Positions 31,505 through 40,216 of a stretch of DNA of 43,304 bases are shown here, one piece after another (the first letter of the stretch is position 1; the number at the start of each line of letters is the position of its first letter). Source of the DNA: an uncultured Clostridia bacterium (GTDB lineage Bacteria; Bacillota; Clostridia; UBA1381; UMGS1253); the NCBI GenBank assembly GCA_934456295.1, contig CAKSHB010000010.1:1-43304 (forward strand), read 5' to 3'. The notes beneath the pieces are model-generated. The model was not told where the DNA came from. It ran no database searches and worked only from the letters and a program-made list of their open reading frames with translations. Position numbers and translations under genes: made by a program.

Positions 31505-33655
31505 ATGCTCGGGAATATCCTTTCGGTTTCACTTTCAACATCTGCCGTAATAGCGCTTGTTGCTGCGGTACAATCGCTTTTCGGCAAAAAATATTCGGTA
31601 AAATGGCGCTATTACGCATGGCTCATAATTACACTGCGGCTGCTTCTGCCGTTTGATTTTTCAATTCCCGAAGCGCCCGTAAATATCGGAGTTTTATACG
31701 ATACGCAAAACAGCGCTCAAGCTCTGCCCGATTACACGGTAAAAACGGCGCTGCCGCAGACCAAGGAAAATTTTGCGCCGCAGAACGCAGATATCGCCGC
31801 TGTCGATACGGGCAAGATACCAAAAGAGCTTCAGAGCCAAAAGTCCTTCAGGCTGCCCGATTTGCGCACCGTTTGCACGGTAATATGGTTTTCGGGCGTT
31901 ATGCTTTACCTTTTGTATAACGCAGTGTGCTATATGATTTTTCGGCGCAGGATAAAGCCGCTCAAATACATAGACAAAAGCAGCCGTCCGTATGTTGCGG
32001 TGTGCGAAAATATCAATTCCCCAATGCTTGCCGGATATAAAAGTCCGACAATACTGCTTCCCGATACGGAATATGCCGAAGAGGAGCTTTCGTTTATCCT
32101 TGCCCATGAGAACGTGCATTTCAGACGCAAAGATTTATGGTATAAGCTTATGCTGATATGCGCATGTGCAATCCACTGGTTTAATCCTTTCGTTCATATC
32201 ATGGCGCATATGGCAAACAGGGATATGGAACTTTCATGCGACGAGAAGGTTGTTTCGGGCAGAGATATTTCTTTCAGAAAAAAATATTCATCAGCAATAC
32301 TTAATACGGCAAGGCCCGAAAAAGCAGGGGCGTTTTCAACTTATTTCAAAGGAGGCAAAAAGGACATGAAAAAACGTTTTGAAAACATTTTGAGCACAGG
32401 CATAAAGCACAAAGGCATAGCCGCGCTTATATTCACACTTGCTGTCATCACCGCCGCGGGAATATTTGTAGCATGCGGCAACGGTTACACCTATAAAAAC
32501 TCACAGCTCGGCTTTTCGCTCGAGCTGCCCTCCTCGTGGAAAGAGGACTGTGAAATCGTTGAAAACGGCAGTTCTGTAATGTTTTATAACAGTGCAAATC
32601 ACAAATATGACGGCGGCGGACTTCTGTTTTATATCGAGCGCATGGACGGAACGCTGAGCAATGAGCAGATAAACGAGCCCGGTGGACGCATTGTTGCGGC
32701 ACATGCAAACGGCTATACATATGTTGCCGGCACACCCACAGATGTACAGTATGACGTGCAGAACAAAAAACTCTCGGAAAGCTACATGTCGATGTACGAT
32801 CAGGCGGAGGGCATATATACGAAGATAAAAACGTTTGAGCCCGACGGCGGTATGCCGAACAGCGTTGTTACACGCCTGTATGCAAACAAAAACACATATA
32901 CGGGCGACAATTCTGCAGTGAGCAGTATTGTGGCGCAGACCGAGTTCACAACTCTTCCCGTAAGCTCAATCAGCCTGAAAACCGACTCTGAGCCATACGG
33001 TATAACGGTTAACTATAAAGTTGAGTCGCGTTCCGGCTACCGCTATATGAACACCGCAGGCTTCAGACAGACCGCCGCAATAATGTTTGCGCTTATACCG
33101 AATGCCGGCGAAATTCGCTTTGCCGTATATGACGACTACTCCGACCTTTCAAATCCCGACACGGCATTTTATTCGTCATATTACGCAAGAAATGATATGG
33201 CACAGTACGGCGATTTTCTGACGACGCAGAATATTGAAAACGCCGCATCATCTTCCGAAAGCTTTGCCGAATACTATAACCTTGTCAAAAATATGGAAGA
33301 TGACTACTCAAACACAAACGCAGCCGGCAAAAATGCACGCCTAAATGAAATTTACCGCATAATCGGCGATGACAGCGAAATCGTCACAAACAGCCTGATA
33401 ACAGCCGATATTTCCGTAGATGACTCTGCCGCCGCAAAGCTTGATGAGCTGTTTTCCGATTTTACGCAGTCAAAAAACTATATCGGAAAAACACTTCGTG
33501 TTGAGGGTGCGGCTGTTAGAAATTTTAAAACAGGCGCTATGTCGTATGCGGCATTCCTTTTTGACGGCACAAATCTTTTGAGCCATGTGAGCTACTCCAA
33601 AGAGAACGCACAGATGAAAGCTATCGAATGGTTTATAAATAACGCAAACTTATAA
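31505..33655 (+). CDS. M56-family (BlaR1-like) membrane metallopeptidase with unusual sensor region
   Basis: The 716-residue protein begins directly after blaI. The N-terminal third has several membrane segments. The cytoplasmic zinc-protease site is HENVH at 201-205, with the third ligand region ELSCDE near 242-247. Another membrane helix (ALIFTLAVITAAGIF, about residue 305-322) leads to a long C-terminal extracellular part of nearly 400 residues. In classical BlaR1 this part is a penicillin-binding domain with an active-site serine (SxxK). I see no such arrangement; it resembles domains of unknown function found on other Firmicute M56 proteins, with two globular segments. The signal is therefore probably not a beta-lactam, but an envelope stress or another wall compound is plausible. 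Confidence 0.88.
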   Translation: MLGNILSVSLSTSAVIALVAAVQSLFGKKYSVKWRYYAWLIITLRLLLPFDFSIPEAPVNIGVLYDTQNSAQALPDYTVKTALPQTKENFAPQNADIAAVDTGKIPKELQSQKSFRLPDLRTVCTVIWFSGVMLYLLYNAVCYMIFRRRIKPLKYIDKSSRPYVAVCENINSPMLAGYKSPTILLPDTEYAEEELSFILAHENVHFRRKDLWYKLMLICACAIHWFNPFVHIMAHMANRDMELSCDEKVVSGRDISFRKKYSSAILNTARPEKAGAFSTYFKGGKKDMKKRFENILSTGIKHKGIAALIFTLAVITAAGIFVACGNGYTYKNSQLGFSLELPSSWKEDCEIVENGSSVMFYNSANHKYDGGGLLFYIERMDGTLSNEQINEPGGRIVAAHANGYTYVAGTPTDVQYDVQNKKLSESYMSMYDQAEGIYTKIKTFEPDGGMPNSVVTRLYANKNTYTGDNSAVSSIVAQTEFTTLPVSSISLKTDSEPYGITVNYKVESRSGYRYMNTAGFRQTAAIMFALIPNAGEIRFAVYDDYSDLSNPDTAFYSSYYARNDMAQYGDFLTTQNIENAASSSESFAEYYNLVKNMEDDYSNTNAAGKNARLNEIYRIIGDDSEIVTNSLITADISVDDSAAAKLDELFSDFTQSKNYIGKTLRVEGAAVRNFKTGAMSYAAFLFDGTNLLSHVSYSKENAQMKAIEWFINNANL

Positions 33656-33696
33656 AAAAATCGTTTGTACGGCTTTTTACATATTAAAATTAATTA

Positions 33697-33741
33697 ATCC
33701 GTATCTTGTGCTGCACAGCGGTGCATGATACGGATTTTTTT
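33697..33741 (+). terminator. Intrinsic terminator of the blaI-M56 operon
   Basis: ATCCGTATC (33697-33705) pairs perfectly with GATACGGAT (33727-33735), followed by a run of T. The loop contains a further small stem. Confidence 0.93.
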
Positions 33742-33783
33742 GCATAAATTACGGCATCGGACAAAAATATCGCAGTCAAACGC

Positions 33784-33812
33784 TTTACTTTCGCACATTA
33801 AAGTGATATAAT
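33784..33812 (+). promoter_or_regulatory. Extended -10 promoter of the yerC-like gene
   Basis: TTTACT (33784-33789), 17 bases, TATAAT (33807-33812) with TGA directly upstream, an extended -10. Confidence 0.75.
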
Positions 33813-33864
33813 CATAATTAAAGAAAAAAACTTTGTGCGGCAATAATCGAAAGGATTGATATAT

Positions 33865-34170
33865 GTGAATTCAAAGCATAAAAAAATTGATACAAAAAAG
33901 CTTGCGGAATGTATCCTTGCGCTTGAAACACCTGAGGAATGCGAGGCGTTTTTTCTTGACCTTTGCACAATGAGCGAAATCGGAGCCATGGTTCAGCGCC
34001 TCGAAGTGGCACAAATGCTGCGCCGGGAGCTTGTGTATAACGAAATTGCCGCAAAAACAGGCGCATCATCAGCCACAATAAGCCGTGTGGCAAGATGTCT
34101 GAATTACGGCACGGGCGGATATGAAATGGCGCTCACAAGAACCGAGGGCGAAAACAGCTCGGACGGTTAA
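33865..34170 (+). CDS. TrpR-like protein YerC/YecD
   Basis: GTG 33865 is the preferred start, 9 bases after AAAGGA; a TTG at 33856 in the same frame is the alternative. The 102-codon reading frame encodes a Trp-repressor-like helical protein with the YerC/YecD pattern: LAECILALETPEECEAFFLDLCTMSEI, then a helix-turn-helix in YNEIAAKTGASSATISRVARCLNYG. Its role is unclear; in Bacillus yerC lies near pcrA. Here it heads a run of plus-strand genes (methyltransferase, recD2, comFC). Unlike true TrpR, it is not next to tryptophan genes. Confidence 0.9.
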   Translation: MNSKHKKIDTKKLAECILALETPEECEAFFLDLCTMSEIGAMVQRLEVAQMLRRELVYNEIAAKTGASSATISRVARCLNYGTGGYEMALTRTEGENSSDG

Positions 34171-34200
34171 CAGAAATAACGGGAAATACGGTGGGAACAA

Positions 34201-34932
34201 ATGGACTGCTATCTTGACTTTGCAAAAATTTATGACGAGCTGATATGCGGCGATATAGACTATGAAGCAATCGCCGATTTTATCGGAAAGGCTGTCGCGC
34301 CTTCGGGCGAAGGTGCAGCTCTTATGCTCGATTTGGCATGCGGAACGGGCACGCTTACCGACATACTCGCGCGCCGCGGTTATGACATGATAGGCGTTGA
34401 TTTGTCATATGATATGCTTAACATAGCGCGCAAAAAAAACGAAAACATACTTTATCTGTGCCAGGATATGCGCACATTTGAGCTGTACGGAACGGTTGAT
34501 GCGATTGTGTGCATGACCGACTCTTTGAATTATATAACCGACTATGACGACCTGCGCCATGTTTTTGCTCTGGCAAAAAACTACCTGAACCCGGGCGCAC
34601 CATTTATTTTTGATATAAACTCGCACTATAAGCTCTCAGAAGTAATTTCAAATAACACCTTTACTTATGACAGCGAAGATGTATACTATACATGGGAAAA
34701 CGAATATGACGCAGAAAAGTGCATATGCAACTTTTATCTCACATTTTTTGTGACGGGCGACGGCGAAAACTACCGCAGATTTGACGAGCGCCACCGTCAG
34801 AGGGCATATACCTGTGAAGAAATTACCGAGGCGCTTTGTGAGGCAGGTTTTGCAGACATATGCGTAAATGACGGCTACAGCGATAAAACCCCTTCTGAAA
34901 AAAGCGAAAGACTCGTGTTTACGGCAAGGTGA
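34201..34932 (+). CDS. Class I SAM-dependent methyltransferase
   Basis: The 243-residue protein has motif I LDLACGTGTLTDILARRGYDMIGVDLSYDML, binding S-adenosylmethionine, and the following motif MTDSLNYI. It resembles the YodH/YxbB-like methyltransferases of Firmicutes often encoded near DNA-metabolism genes. The acceptor is unknown. It starts 30 bases after yerC with a GGTGGG ribosome binding site, and its stop lies 8 bases before the recD2 start. Confidence 0.87.
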   Translation: MDCYLDFAKIYDELICGDIDYEAIADFIGKAVAPSGEGAALMLDLACGTGTLTDILARRGYDMIGVDLSYDMLNIARKKNENILYLCQDMRTFELYGTVDAIVCMTDSLNYITDYDDLRHVFALAKNYLNPGAPFIFDINSHYKLSEVISNNTFTYDSEDVYYTWENEYDAEKCICNFYLTFFVTGDGENYRRFDERHRQRAYTCEEITEALCEAGFADICVNDGYSDKTPSEKSERLVFTAR

Positions 34933-34940
34933 GGCGAAAT

Positions 34941-37178
34941 ATGAACAGCGATACAACGTTTCTTGAAGGAACGGTTGAAGAAATTATATACACAAACGAT
35001 GCAAACGGCTATACCGTATGCGCAATTGACACGGGCGGCGAAATCGTGACCGCAACGGGCTGCATGCCGTATCTTGCCGAAGGCGAGAGCGTAAAAGTTA
35101 CGGGCAAATGGACAACGCACCCCGAATACGGCGAACAGTTCGGCGTTATGCTGTATGAAAAAATTGCCCCGAAAGCGGCTGCTGCGATATTCCGCTATCT
35201 TGCGTCGGGCGCAGTCAAGGGCATACGTCTTGCCACGGCAAGAAAAATCGTTGATAAATTCGGCGATGAGTCGCTCAGCGTCCTGCTGAACGCCCCCGAA
35301 AAGCTTGCGTCCATAAGCGGCATAAGTGAGGCAAAAGCGCTTGAAATGGGGCGCGAATATGCGCAGCAGCAAGGCGTTTCGAGCATAGTGATGTTCTTGC
35401 AGCAATACGGAATAGGCACGCAGACGGCGCTGAAGGTATTCCGCCGCTTCGGCCCTGACGCCGTTTCATATATCAAGGACAACCCATACGCGCTTGTGGA
35501 CGAAATCGGCGGCGTCGGCTTTAAAACGGTTGACCGTATGGCGTACACAATGGGCATTCTTCCTCAGAACATTTCGCGTCTGAAAGCCGGCATAAAATAC
35601 ATTTTGAACGAAAATGCAATGTCGAAAGGGCACACATACATTCCTGCCGATGCTCTGAAAATGACCGCATCACAGCTTTTGGGCGTTGACAATGATGAAA
35701 TTGAGCGCGCCATGTACTCGCTGCGCGGCGAAAACGGCATAGATGTGTGTGAAATAGAAGGAACCGAGTGTATTTTTTCGCACCGTATGTATGAGGCGGA
35801 AAAATATATATGTGCCGCAGTCAGCTTCCGTGCACAGAAAACGGGCGTCATGAGTGAAAACGAGGCGCTGCGGCGTGTTGACAAATGGCAGGAAAAGAAC
35901 GATATGCATCTTGCGGACGAACAGCGCAATGCCGTCATACGTGCACTAAGCTCGCGCATATCTGTGCTCACGGGCGGTCCCGGTACGGGAAAAACAACGA
36001 TTGTAAACACAATCATCGAAATTTTGGGTGAGGACGAAATGACAATTGCCCTGACGGCACCGACAGGACGTGCGGCAAAGCGTATGTCCGAGGTTACGGG
36101 GCTTGAGGCAAAAACGATACACAGGCTTCTTGAAATAAGCTACAGCGAAAATAAAGAATTGAACGTGTTTGCACGCGATGAAACATACCCTCTTGACGAA
36201 GACGTTATAATAGTAGATGAAACGAGTATGGTCGATGTGCTTTTGGGGAGCGCACTGTTCAAAGCGCTGAAACCGTCGGCGAGCATAATCATGGTAGGCG
36301 ACGCCAACCAGCTGCCGCCGGTTGGCGCAGGAAACATGCTCGGCGACATTATAGCCGGCGGCACGGTTAAAACAACACGTCTTACAGAGATTTTCCGCCA
36401 GGCGGCACAGAGTATGATTGTCAGAAATGCCCACAGGATAATCGGCGGCGAAAACCCTGTATTAAACTGTGCCGGCTCCGATTTTTACTATGTGGCAAGG
36501 TCGGGTGCGGAGCAGATAGCGCAATGTATAGCAGAGCTTTGCAAAAAGCGTCTGCCCGACGCATACGGATATAATCCCATGACGCAGATACAGGTGCTCT
36601 CCGCAATGAAAAAGGGTGTGTGCGGCACAAAAAATCTCAACAAAATTCTCCAGAAGGAGTTAAATCCCCCTTCGCCGAAGAAAAAGGAGCATAAGTCCGG
36701 CGAAAACATACTGCGTGAAGGCGACAGAGTCATGCAGATAAAAAACAATTATGACACCGAATGGAAATACACCGACGGCAGCGGCGAAGGCACAGGCGTT
36801 TTTAACGGCGATATGGGATTTATTGAAAGTATCGATGCCGTATCGCGCCGCATAGGCGTAATTTATGATGACAAACGCGTTTTTTACAGCTTTGATATGC
36901 TTGATGAACTGGAGCTGTCATATGCCGTCACGGTGCATAAAAGTCAGGGCAGCGAATTTGATGTGGTTGTCATGCCGGTATATTATGCCGCGCCGATGCT
37001 TATGAAACGAAACCTCCTCTATACGGCGCTCACACGTGCAAAGAAACTTGTGGTGCTTGCGGGCGTTGAGGACGCAATATATGCAATGGTATCCTCCGAC
37101 AGTGAGAACAGAAGATACACAGCAATGAAATGGATGCTTGAAAATGAACAGAATCAAGACAGCCGGAAGGAAAACTGA
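34941..37178 (+). CDS. recD2: RecD2-type ATP-dependent DNA helicase
   Basis: ATG 34941 is preferred because GAGG lies 6 bases upstream; a GTG at 34929 in the same frame overlaps the preceding stop codon. The 745-residue protein has an N-terminal OB-like region, a helix-hairpin-helix region (LASISGISEAKALEMG, GIGTQTALKVFRRFG) and SF1B helicase motifs. Motif I is GGPGTGKTT at 345-353, motif II IIVDETSMVD, then the SH3-like insertion. Motif VI is in AVTVHKSQGSEFDVVVMP and LLYTALTRAKK. RecD2 unwinds DNA 5' to 3' in recombination and repair, without RecB or RecC. It overlaps the comFC start by about 35 bases. Confidence 0.95.
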   Translation: MNSDTTFLEGTVEEIIYTNDANGYTVCAIDTGGEIVTATGCMPYLAEGESVKVTGKWTTHPEYGEQFGVMLYEKIAPKAAAAIFRYLASGAVKGIRLATARKIVDKFGDESLSVLLNAPEKLASISGISEAKALEMGREYAQQQGVSSIVMFLQQYGIGTQTALKVFRRFGPDAVSYIKDNPYALVDEIGGVGFKTVDRMAYTMGILPQNISRLKAGIKYILNENAMSKGHTYIPADALKMTASQLLGVDNDEIERAMYSLRGENGIDVCEIEGTECIFSHRMYEAEKYICAAVSFRAQKTGVMSENEALRRVDKWQEKNDMHLADEQRNAVIRALSSRISVLTGGPGTGKTTIVNTIIEILGEDEMTIALTAPTGRAAKRMSEVTGLEAKTIHRLLEISYSENKELNVFARDETYPLDEDVIIVDETSMVDVLLGSALFKALKPSASIIMVGDANQLPPVGAGNMLGDIIAGGTVKTTRLTEIFRQAAQSMIVRNAHRIIGGENPVLNCAGSDFYYVARSGAEQIAQCIAELCKKRLPDAYGYNPMTQIQVLSAMKKGVCGTKNLNKILQKELNPPSPKKKEHKSGENILREGDRVMQIKNNYDTEWKYTDGSGEGTGVFNGDMGFIESIDAVSRRIGVIYDDKRVFYSFDMLDELELSYAVTVHKSQGSEFDVVVMPVYYAAPMLMKRNLLYTALTRAKKLVVLAGVEDAIYAMVSSDSENRRYTAMKWMLENEQNQDSRKEN

Positions 37179-37920
37179 CTTAATAAAAAACCGTATACAC
37201 AAAAGAATAGCAGAAAAACTGCTCGACATAATTTATCCGCCCGAATGTATATTCTGCAAAAATGAAATCGATAAAACATGCGAGGACGGCATATGTCAAA
37301 ACTGCCTTGCAAGCCTGCCGTACACGAAAGACGGCGGCTGCTTTGAAACAATGGGCGGTGCCTCATATCTGATATCTCCGTTCATGTATGAGGGTGGTGT
37401 CAAAAAGGCAATACGTGATTTGAAGTTTAAATCCAAAAAGAACAATGCCGTAATTCTGGCAAAATTTATCTGTGCATATATTTCAAATATCGCCGAGATA
37501 AAAAATGCAGATTTGATTGTAAATGTACCGCTGTCGCCGAAAAGTATCCAAAAGCGCGGTTTTAATCAGACAAAAGTTATTGCCGAAGAGGTAAGCAGAC
37601 TTACCGGTATACCGTTTGACAGCGGCGTGCTTGTAAAAACGCGCGAAACAAAACGTCAAAGTACGCTTTCAACCTTCTATGAACGCGCAAGAAATATACT
37701 CGGTGCATATGACTGTGTAAAAGATGTCAGCAAAAAGACAATCATTCTGATAGATGATGTCTACACAAGCGGTACTACAATATGCAACTGTGCAAACGCA
37801 TTGCTTGAGGAGGGCGCCGCAAAGGTTATCGCGCTCACTGCGGCAAATGCGCACAAAGAACTGGGTTATTCGCTGCACAACTATAAGGGCTCCCATGTCC
37901 CGTCGGTACATGAAGCATAA
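37144..37920 (+). CDS. comFC: ComF family phosphoribosyltransferase-like protein
   Basis: ATG 37144 lies inside the recD2 end; TTG 37138 is an alternative. The roughly 258-residue protein has an N-terminal zinc-binding cluster (CIFCKNEID, CEDGICQNCL) and a type I phosphoribosyltransferase domain with NVPLSPKSIQKRGFNQ and the PRPP motif IILIDDVYTSGTT. ComFC supports DNA uptake in naturally competent bacteria, yet the gene is widespread in species not known to be competent. Coupling to recD2 suggests a shared role in DNA processing. Confidence 0.9.
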   Translation: MNRIKTAGRKTDLIKNRIHKRIAEKLLDIIYPPECIFCKNEIDKTCEDGICQNCLASLPYTKDGGCFETMGGASYLISPFMYEGGVKKAIRDLKFKSKKNNAVILAKFICAYISNIAEIKNADLIVNVPLSPKSIQKRGFNQTKVIAEEVSRLTGIPFDSGVLVKTRETKRQSTLSTFYERARNILGAYDCVKDVSKKTIILIDDVYTSGTTICNCANALLEEGAAKVIALTAANAHKELGYSLHNYKGSHVPSVHEA

Positions 37921-38067
37921 GTATACCCCTTTTTTATGTGCAAGCCGAAATTTATAAATATAATTTTTATGAAAAACAGCCTTAATATTCCTGTATTTTT
38001 TTGTCTGCCGCGGAACAACATAAGTATGCGCGGCAAATAAATAAAAAATATAAGGAGAATAACCGAT

Positions 38068-38304
38068 ATGGGAAAGAATTACAGAAAAAGCAGGCTCCTT
38101 GAGCCGTCATGCTATGACGCTATGCAGAAATTCAAGCTTGAGGTTGCCGAGGAGATGGGCAGAGCGCAGTTCTGCAAAGAAAATAACGACCATTACAAGG
38201 GCGACCTCACGGCACGTCAGAACGGAAGCGAAGGCGGTCCTATCGGCGGCGAAATGGTCAGACGCATGATTTCTTCATATGAAAACTCCATGAAGCTGCA
38301 ATAA
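38068..38304 (+). CDS. Alpha/beta-type small acid-soluble spore protein
   Basis: The 78-residue protein has both family signatures: KFKLEVAEEMG, containing the site cleaved by the germination protease, and the DNA-binding helix GGEMVRRMISSYE, with GSEGGPIGG between. These proteins coat and protect DNA in spores and provide amino acids at germination. It shows that the organism is, or recently was, spore-forming. AAGGAG lies upstream of ATG 38068. A sigma-G/F promoter is expected; a CATAAGTA at 38019-38026 resembles its -10, but I found no well-spaced -35. The sequence is more divergent than the major SASPs of Bacillus. Confidence 0.93.
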   Translation: MGKNYRKSRLLEPSCYDAMQKFKLEVAEEMGRAQFCKENNDHYKGDLTARQNGSEGGPIGGEMVRRMISSYENSMKLQ

Positions 38305-38340
38305 AATCCGAAAGCTTTTAACATCTGCACTGTACAACAA

Positions 38341-38375
38341 AAAATCCGCACATTTTTACCCTGTGCGGATTTTTT
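38341..38375. terminator. Bidirectional terminator between the spore protein gene and fabZ
   Basis: A 12-base stem, AAAATCCGCACA (38341-38352) with TGTGCGGATTTT (38362-38373), lies between convergent genes and is flanked by T-runs on both strands. Confidence 0.92.
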
Positions 38376-38387
38376 ACTTTACATATG

Positions 38388-38816
38388 CTATTTATTCTCA
38401 ACTATGGCAAAGCCGATTTCGCCGCTTGCCGCAAGCTCGCCGTCAACGGTAGCCTTTGCCGAAGCTTTTCCCATGCCGTGGCGGAAGGAGCCAAGCTCTA
38501 TCTCAAGCGTCAGCGTATCGCCCGGCTTTACCTGACGGCGGAATTTGAAGTTATTCATGCCCGTAAACACCGCAAGCTTGCCCTTATTTTCCTCAAGCGA
38601 GAGAGCCAGCACCGCTCCCACCTGTGCCAGCGACTCAACTATCAAAACTCCCGGCATTATCGGATTTGACGGAAAATGTCCCTGAAAGAACGGCTCGTTA
38701 ACCGTAACATTTTTAATCCCCACAGCCTTTGTGTCTGTCATGTCGATGATTTTATCAACAAGCAGAAACGGATATCTGTGCGGTATAATTTTCTGTATCT
38801 GTGCACTGTCAAGCAT
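38388..38816 (-). CDS. fabZ: 3-hydroxyacyl-[acyl carrier protein] dehydratase
   Basis: ATG 38816 gives 142 residues, the normal FabZ size, with AAGGAG 10 bases upstream; the frame is open further upstream to 38921 but without family sequence. The hot-dog fold shows IIPHRYPFLLVDKI and the active-site helix FFQGHFPSNPIMPGVLIVESLAQ split here as QGHFP (H47) and GVLIVE (E61). FabZ dehydrates 3-hydroxyacyl-ACP in fatty acid synthesis. It lies 25 bases after the mbl/mreB gene, an order also known from Bacillus, where fabZ lies a few genes after mbl. Confidence 0.95.
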   Translation of the reverse strand: MLDSAQIQKIIPHRYPFLLVDKIIDMTDTKAVGIKNVTVNEPFFQGHFPSNPIMPGVLIVESLAQVGAVLALSLEENKGKLAVFTGMNNFKFRRQVKPGDTLTLEIELGSFRHGMGKASAKATVDGELAASGEIGFAIVENK

Positions 38817-38841
38817 TATCCTCATACTCCTTTTTATCTTT

Positions 38842-39912
38842 TTATACGTTTGCTGTTTCGCTCCGTGCCTCCATATCGTACATATATGAGGACTTATCGC
38901 GCAAAACTGCAATATTGTCAAGCGAGACGCCCGTACCTTTTACAACGCACGAAAGCGGATCCTCTGCAAGATAAACCTTTATTCCCGTTTTTTCCGAAAG
39001 CAAACGGTCAAGTCCGGCTATCATAGAACCGCCGCCCGTCATTACAATGCCGTTTTCGGATATATCGCCCACAAGCTCGGGCGGCGTACGTTCAAGCACA
39101 GAATGAACCGCGTCCACAATCTGCGCCGAAACCTCCTCCAGTGCGTCGCGTATCTCGGCAGAACCGACCGTAATACTCTGCGGAAGTCCCGTAACGAGCG
39201 AACGGCCGCGTATCTCCATTTCCTTCTCCTGTTCCGGCGGATATACGCTTCCTATCTCTTTTTTCATTTCCTCCGCCGTTCTGTCACCTATAACCGCGTT
39301 ATACTTCTTGCGTATAAATTTTACGATTGCGTCATCAAATTTATCTCCGGCAACCTTTATCGAATTGCTTACAACAATTCCGCCGAGCGATATAACAGCG
39401 ATGTCGCTTGTGCCGCCGCCGATATCGACAACCATTCTGCCGCATGCGCGCGAAATATCAATTCCGGCACCGATAGCCGCCGCAATAGGCTCCTCGATGA
39501 GAAATACCTGTCTGCCGCCTGCCTGCATTGCCGCATCAATAACCGCTCTTTCCTCAACCTCCGTAACTCCGCTCGGAACACAAATCATGATACGCGGTTT
39601 GAAAATACGGTTTTTTGTAACCTTTCTTATAAAATATTTCAGCATCATCTCAGTCGTCGAATAGTCCGAAATAACTCCTTCGCGCATGGGACGTATGGCA
39701 ACAATGTTGCCCGGCGTACGTCCGAGCATTTTCTGTGCGTCCGACCCTACGGCATACGGCTTGCCCGTACCCTTATCAATCGCCACAACTGACGGCTCGC
39801 ACAAAACAATTCCCTTATCCTTCACATGAACAAGCACCGATGCCGTTCCCAAATCAATTCCGATATCCTGCGTTGCGCTGAACATATCGCGTATTTTGCT
39901 CCACAAACTCAT
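38842..39912 (-). CDS. mbl: MreB/Mbl-type cell-shape actin homologue
   Basis: The 356-residue protein shows the actin-fold nucleotide motifs: DIGIDLGTASVLV (phosphate 1), MVVDIGGGTSDIAVIS (phosphate 2), and NGIVMTGGGSMIAGLD (adenosine). It opens MSLWSKIRDMFSAT, a membrane-associating start, and contains GRTPGNIVAIRPMREGVI, conserved in the family. It forms membrane-bound filaments guiding lateral wall synthesis in rod-shaped cells. The fabZ neighbour favours the Mbl paralogue rather than MreB, and no mreC or mreD follows. An AAGGGAAGG ribosome binding site precedes ATG 39912. Confidence 0.92.
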   Translation of the reverse strand: MSLWSKIRDMFSATQDIGIDLGTASVLVHVKDKGIVLCEPSVVAIDKGTGKPYAVGSDAQKMLGRTPGNIVAIRPMREGVISDYSTTEMMLKYFIRKVTKNRIFKPRIMICVPSGVTEVEERAVIDAAMQAGGRQVFLIEEPIAAAIGAGIDISRACGRMVVDIGGGTSDIAVISLGGIVVSNSIKVAGDKFDDAIVKFIRKKYNAVIGDRTAEEMKKEIGSVYPPEQEKEMEIRGRSLVTGLPQSITVGSAEIRDALEEVSAQIVDAVHSVLERTPPELVGDISENGIVMTGGGSMIAGLDRLLSEKTGIKVYLAEDPLSCVVKGTGVSLDNIAVLRDKSSYMYDMEARSETANV

Positions 39913-40074
39913 ATGTATAACCTTCCCTTCATTTTAATCCGCCGGAGGCTGACGTGAGAACATATTTCACGCCGTGAACAGGGTAAATATAACGAAAACC
40001 GTTGTCCGCACAAATTTCAAACAATTTGGGCAGACTTTACCTTTTTATTATATCCGATTTATTTTTTTTGTCAA
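39913..40074 (-). promoter_or_regulatory. Promoter and structured leader of mbl-fabZ
   Basis: Minus-strand TTGACA (40074-40069), a 16-base spacer and TATAAT (40052-40047) make a strong promoter. The leader of about 128 bases contains the hairpin CGTGA with TCACG and then a GC-rich 21-base stretch (39956-39936) that matches the argF leader region at 28031-28051 in 20 of 21 positions. The rest of the 304-base gap 39913-40216 holds the divergent promoter of the next gene. Confidence 0.7.
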
Positions 40075-40146
40075 GTGCCGCATGTTATGCCCGTGTGTTC
40101 TTTATTAAAATTTTTGTAAACAATGTGCTTTTTGCCGCAGGCTTTC

Positions 40147-40175
40147 TTTACACGCATATTTTTATGTGATAAAAT
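40147..40175 (+). promoter_or_regulatory. Extended -10 promoter of the membrane protein at 40217
   Basis: TTTACA (40147-40152), 17 bases, TAAAAT (40170-40175) with TGA directly before it. Confidence 0.72.
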
Positions 40176-40216
40176 ATAAAATATAAATACATTGTTCGGA
40201 AACGCGGGGTGGCGAT

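Noticed and set aside
31505..33655. Beta-lactam sensor BlaR1 with resistance function
   Set aside because: No serine active-site motif set in the extracellular part and no beta-lactamase or alternative penicillin-binding protein nearby. A single KTG near the C terminus is not enough.
38019..38026. Sigma-G promoter -10 for the spore protein gene
   Set aside because: CATAAGTA is close to the -10 form, but the nearest possible -35 is about 21 bases away, too far for a confident call.
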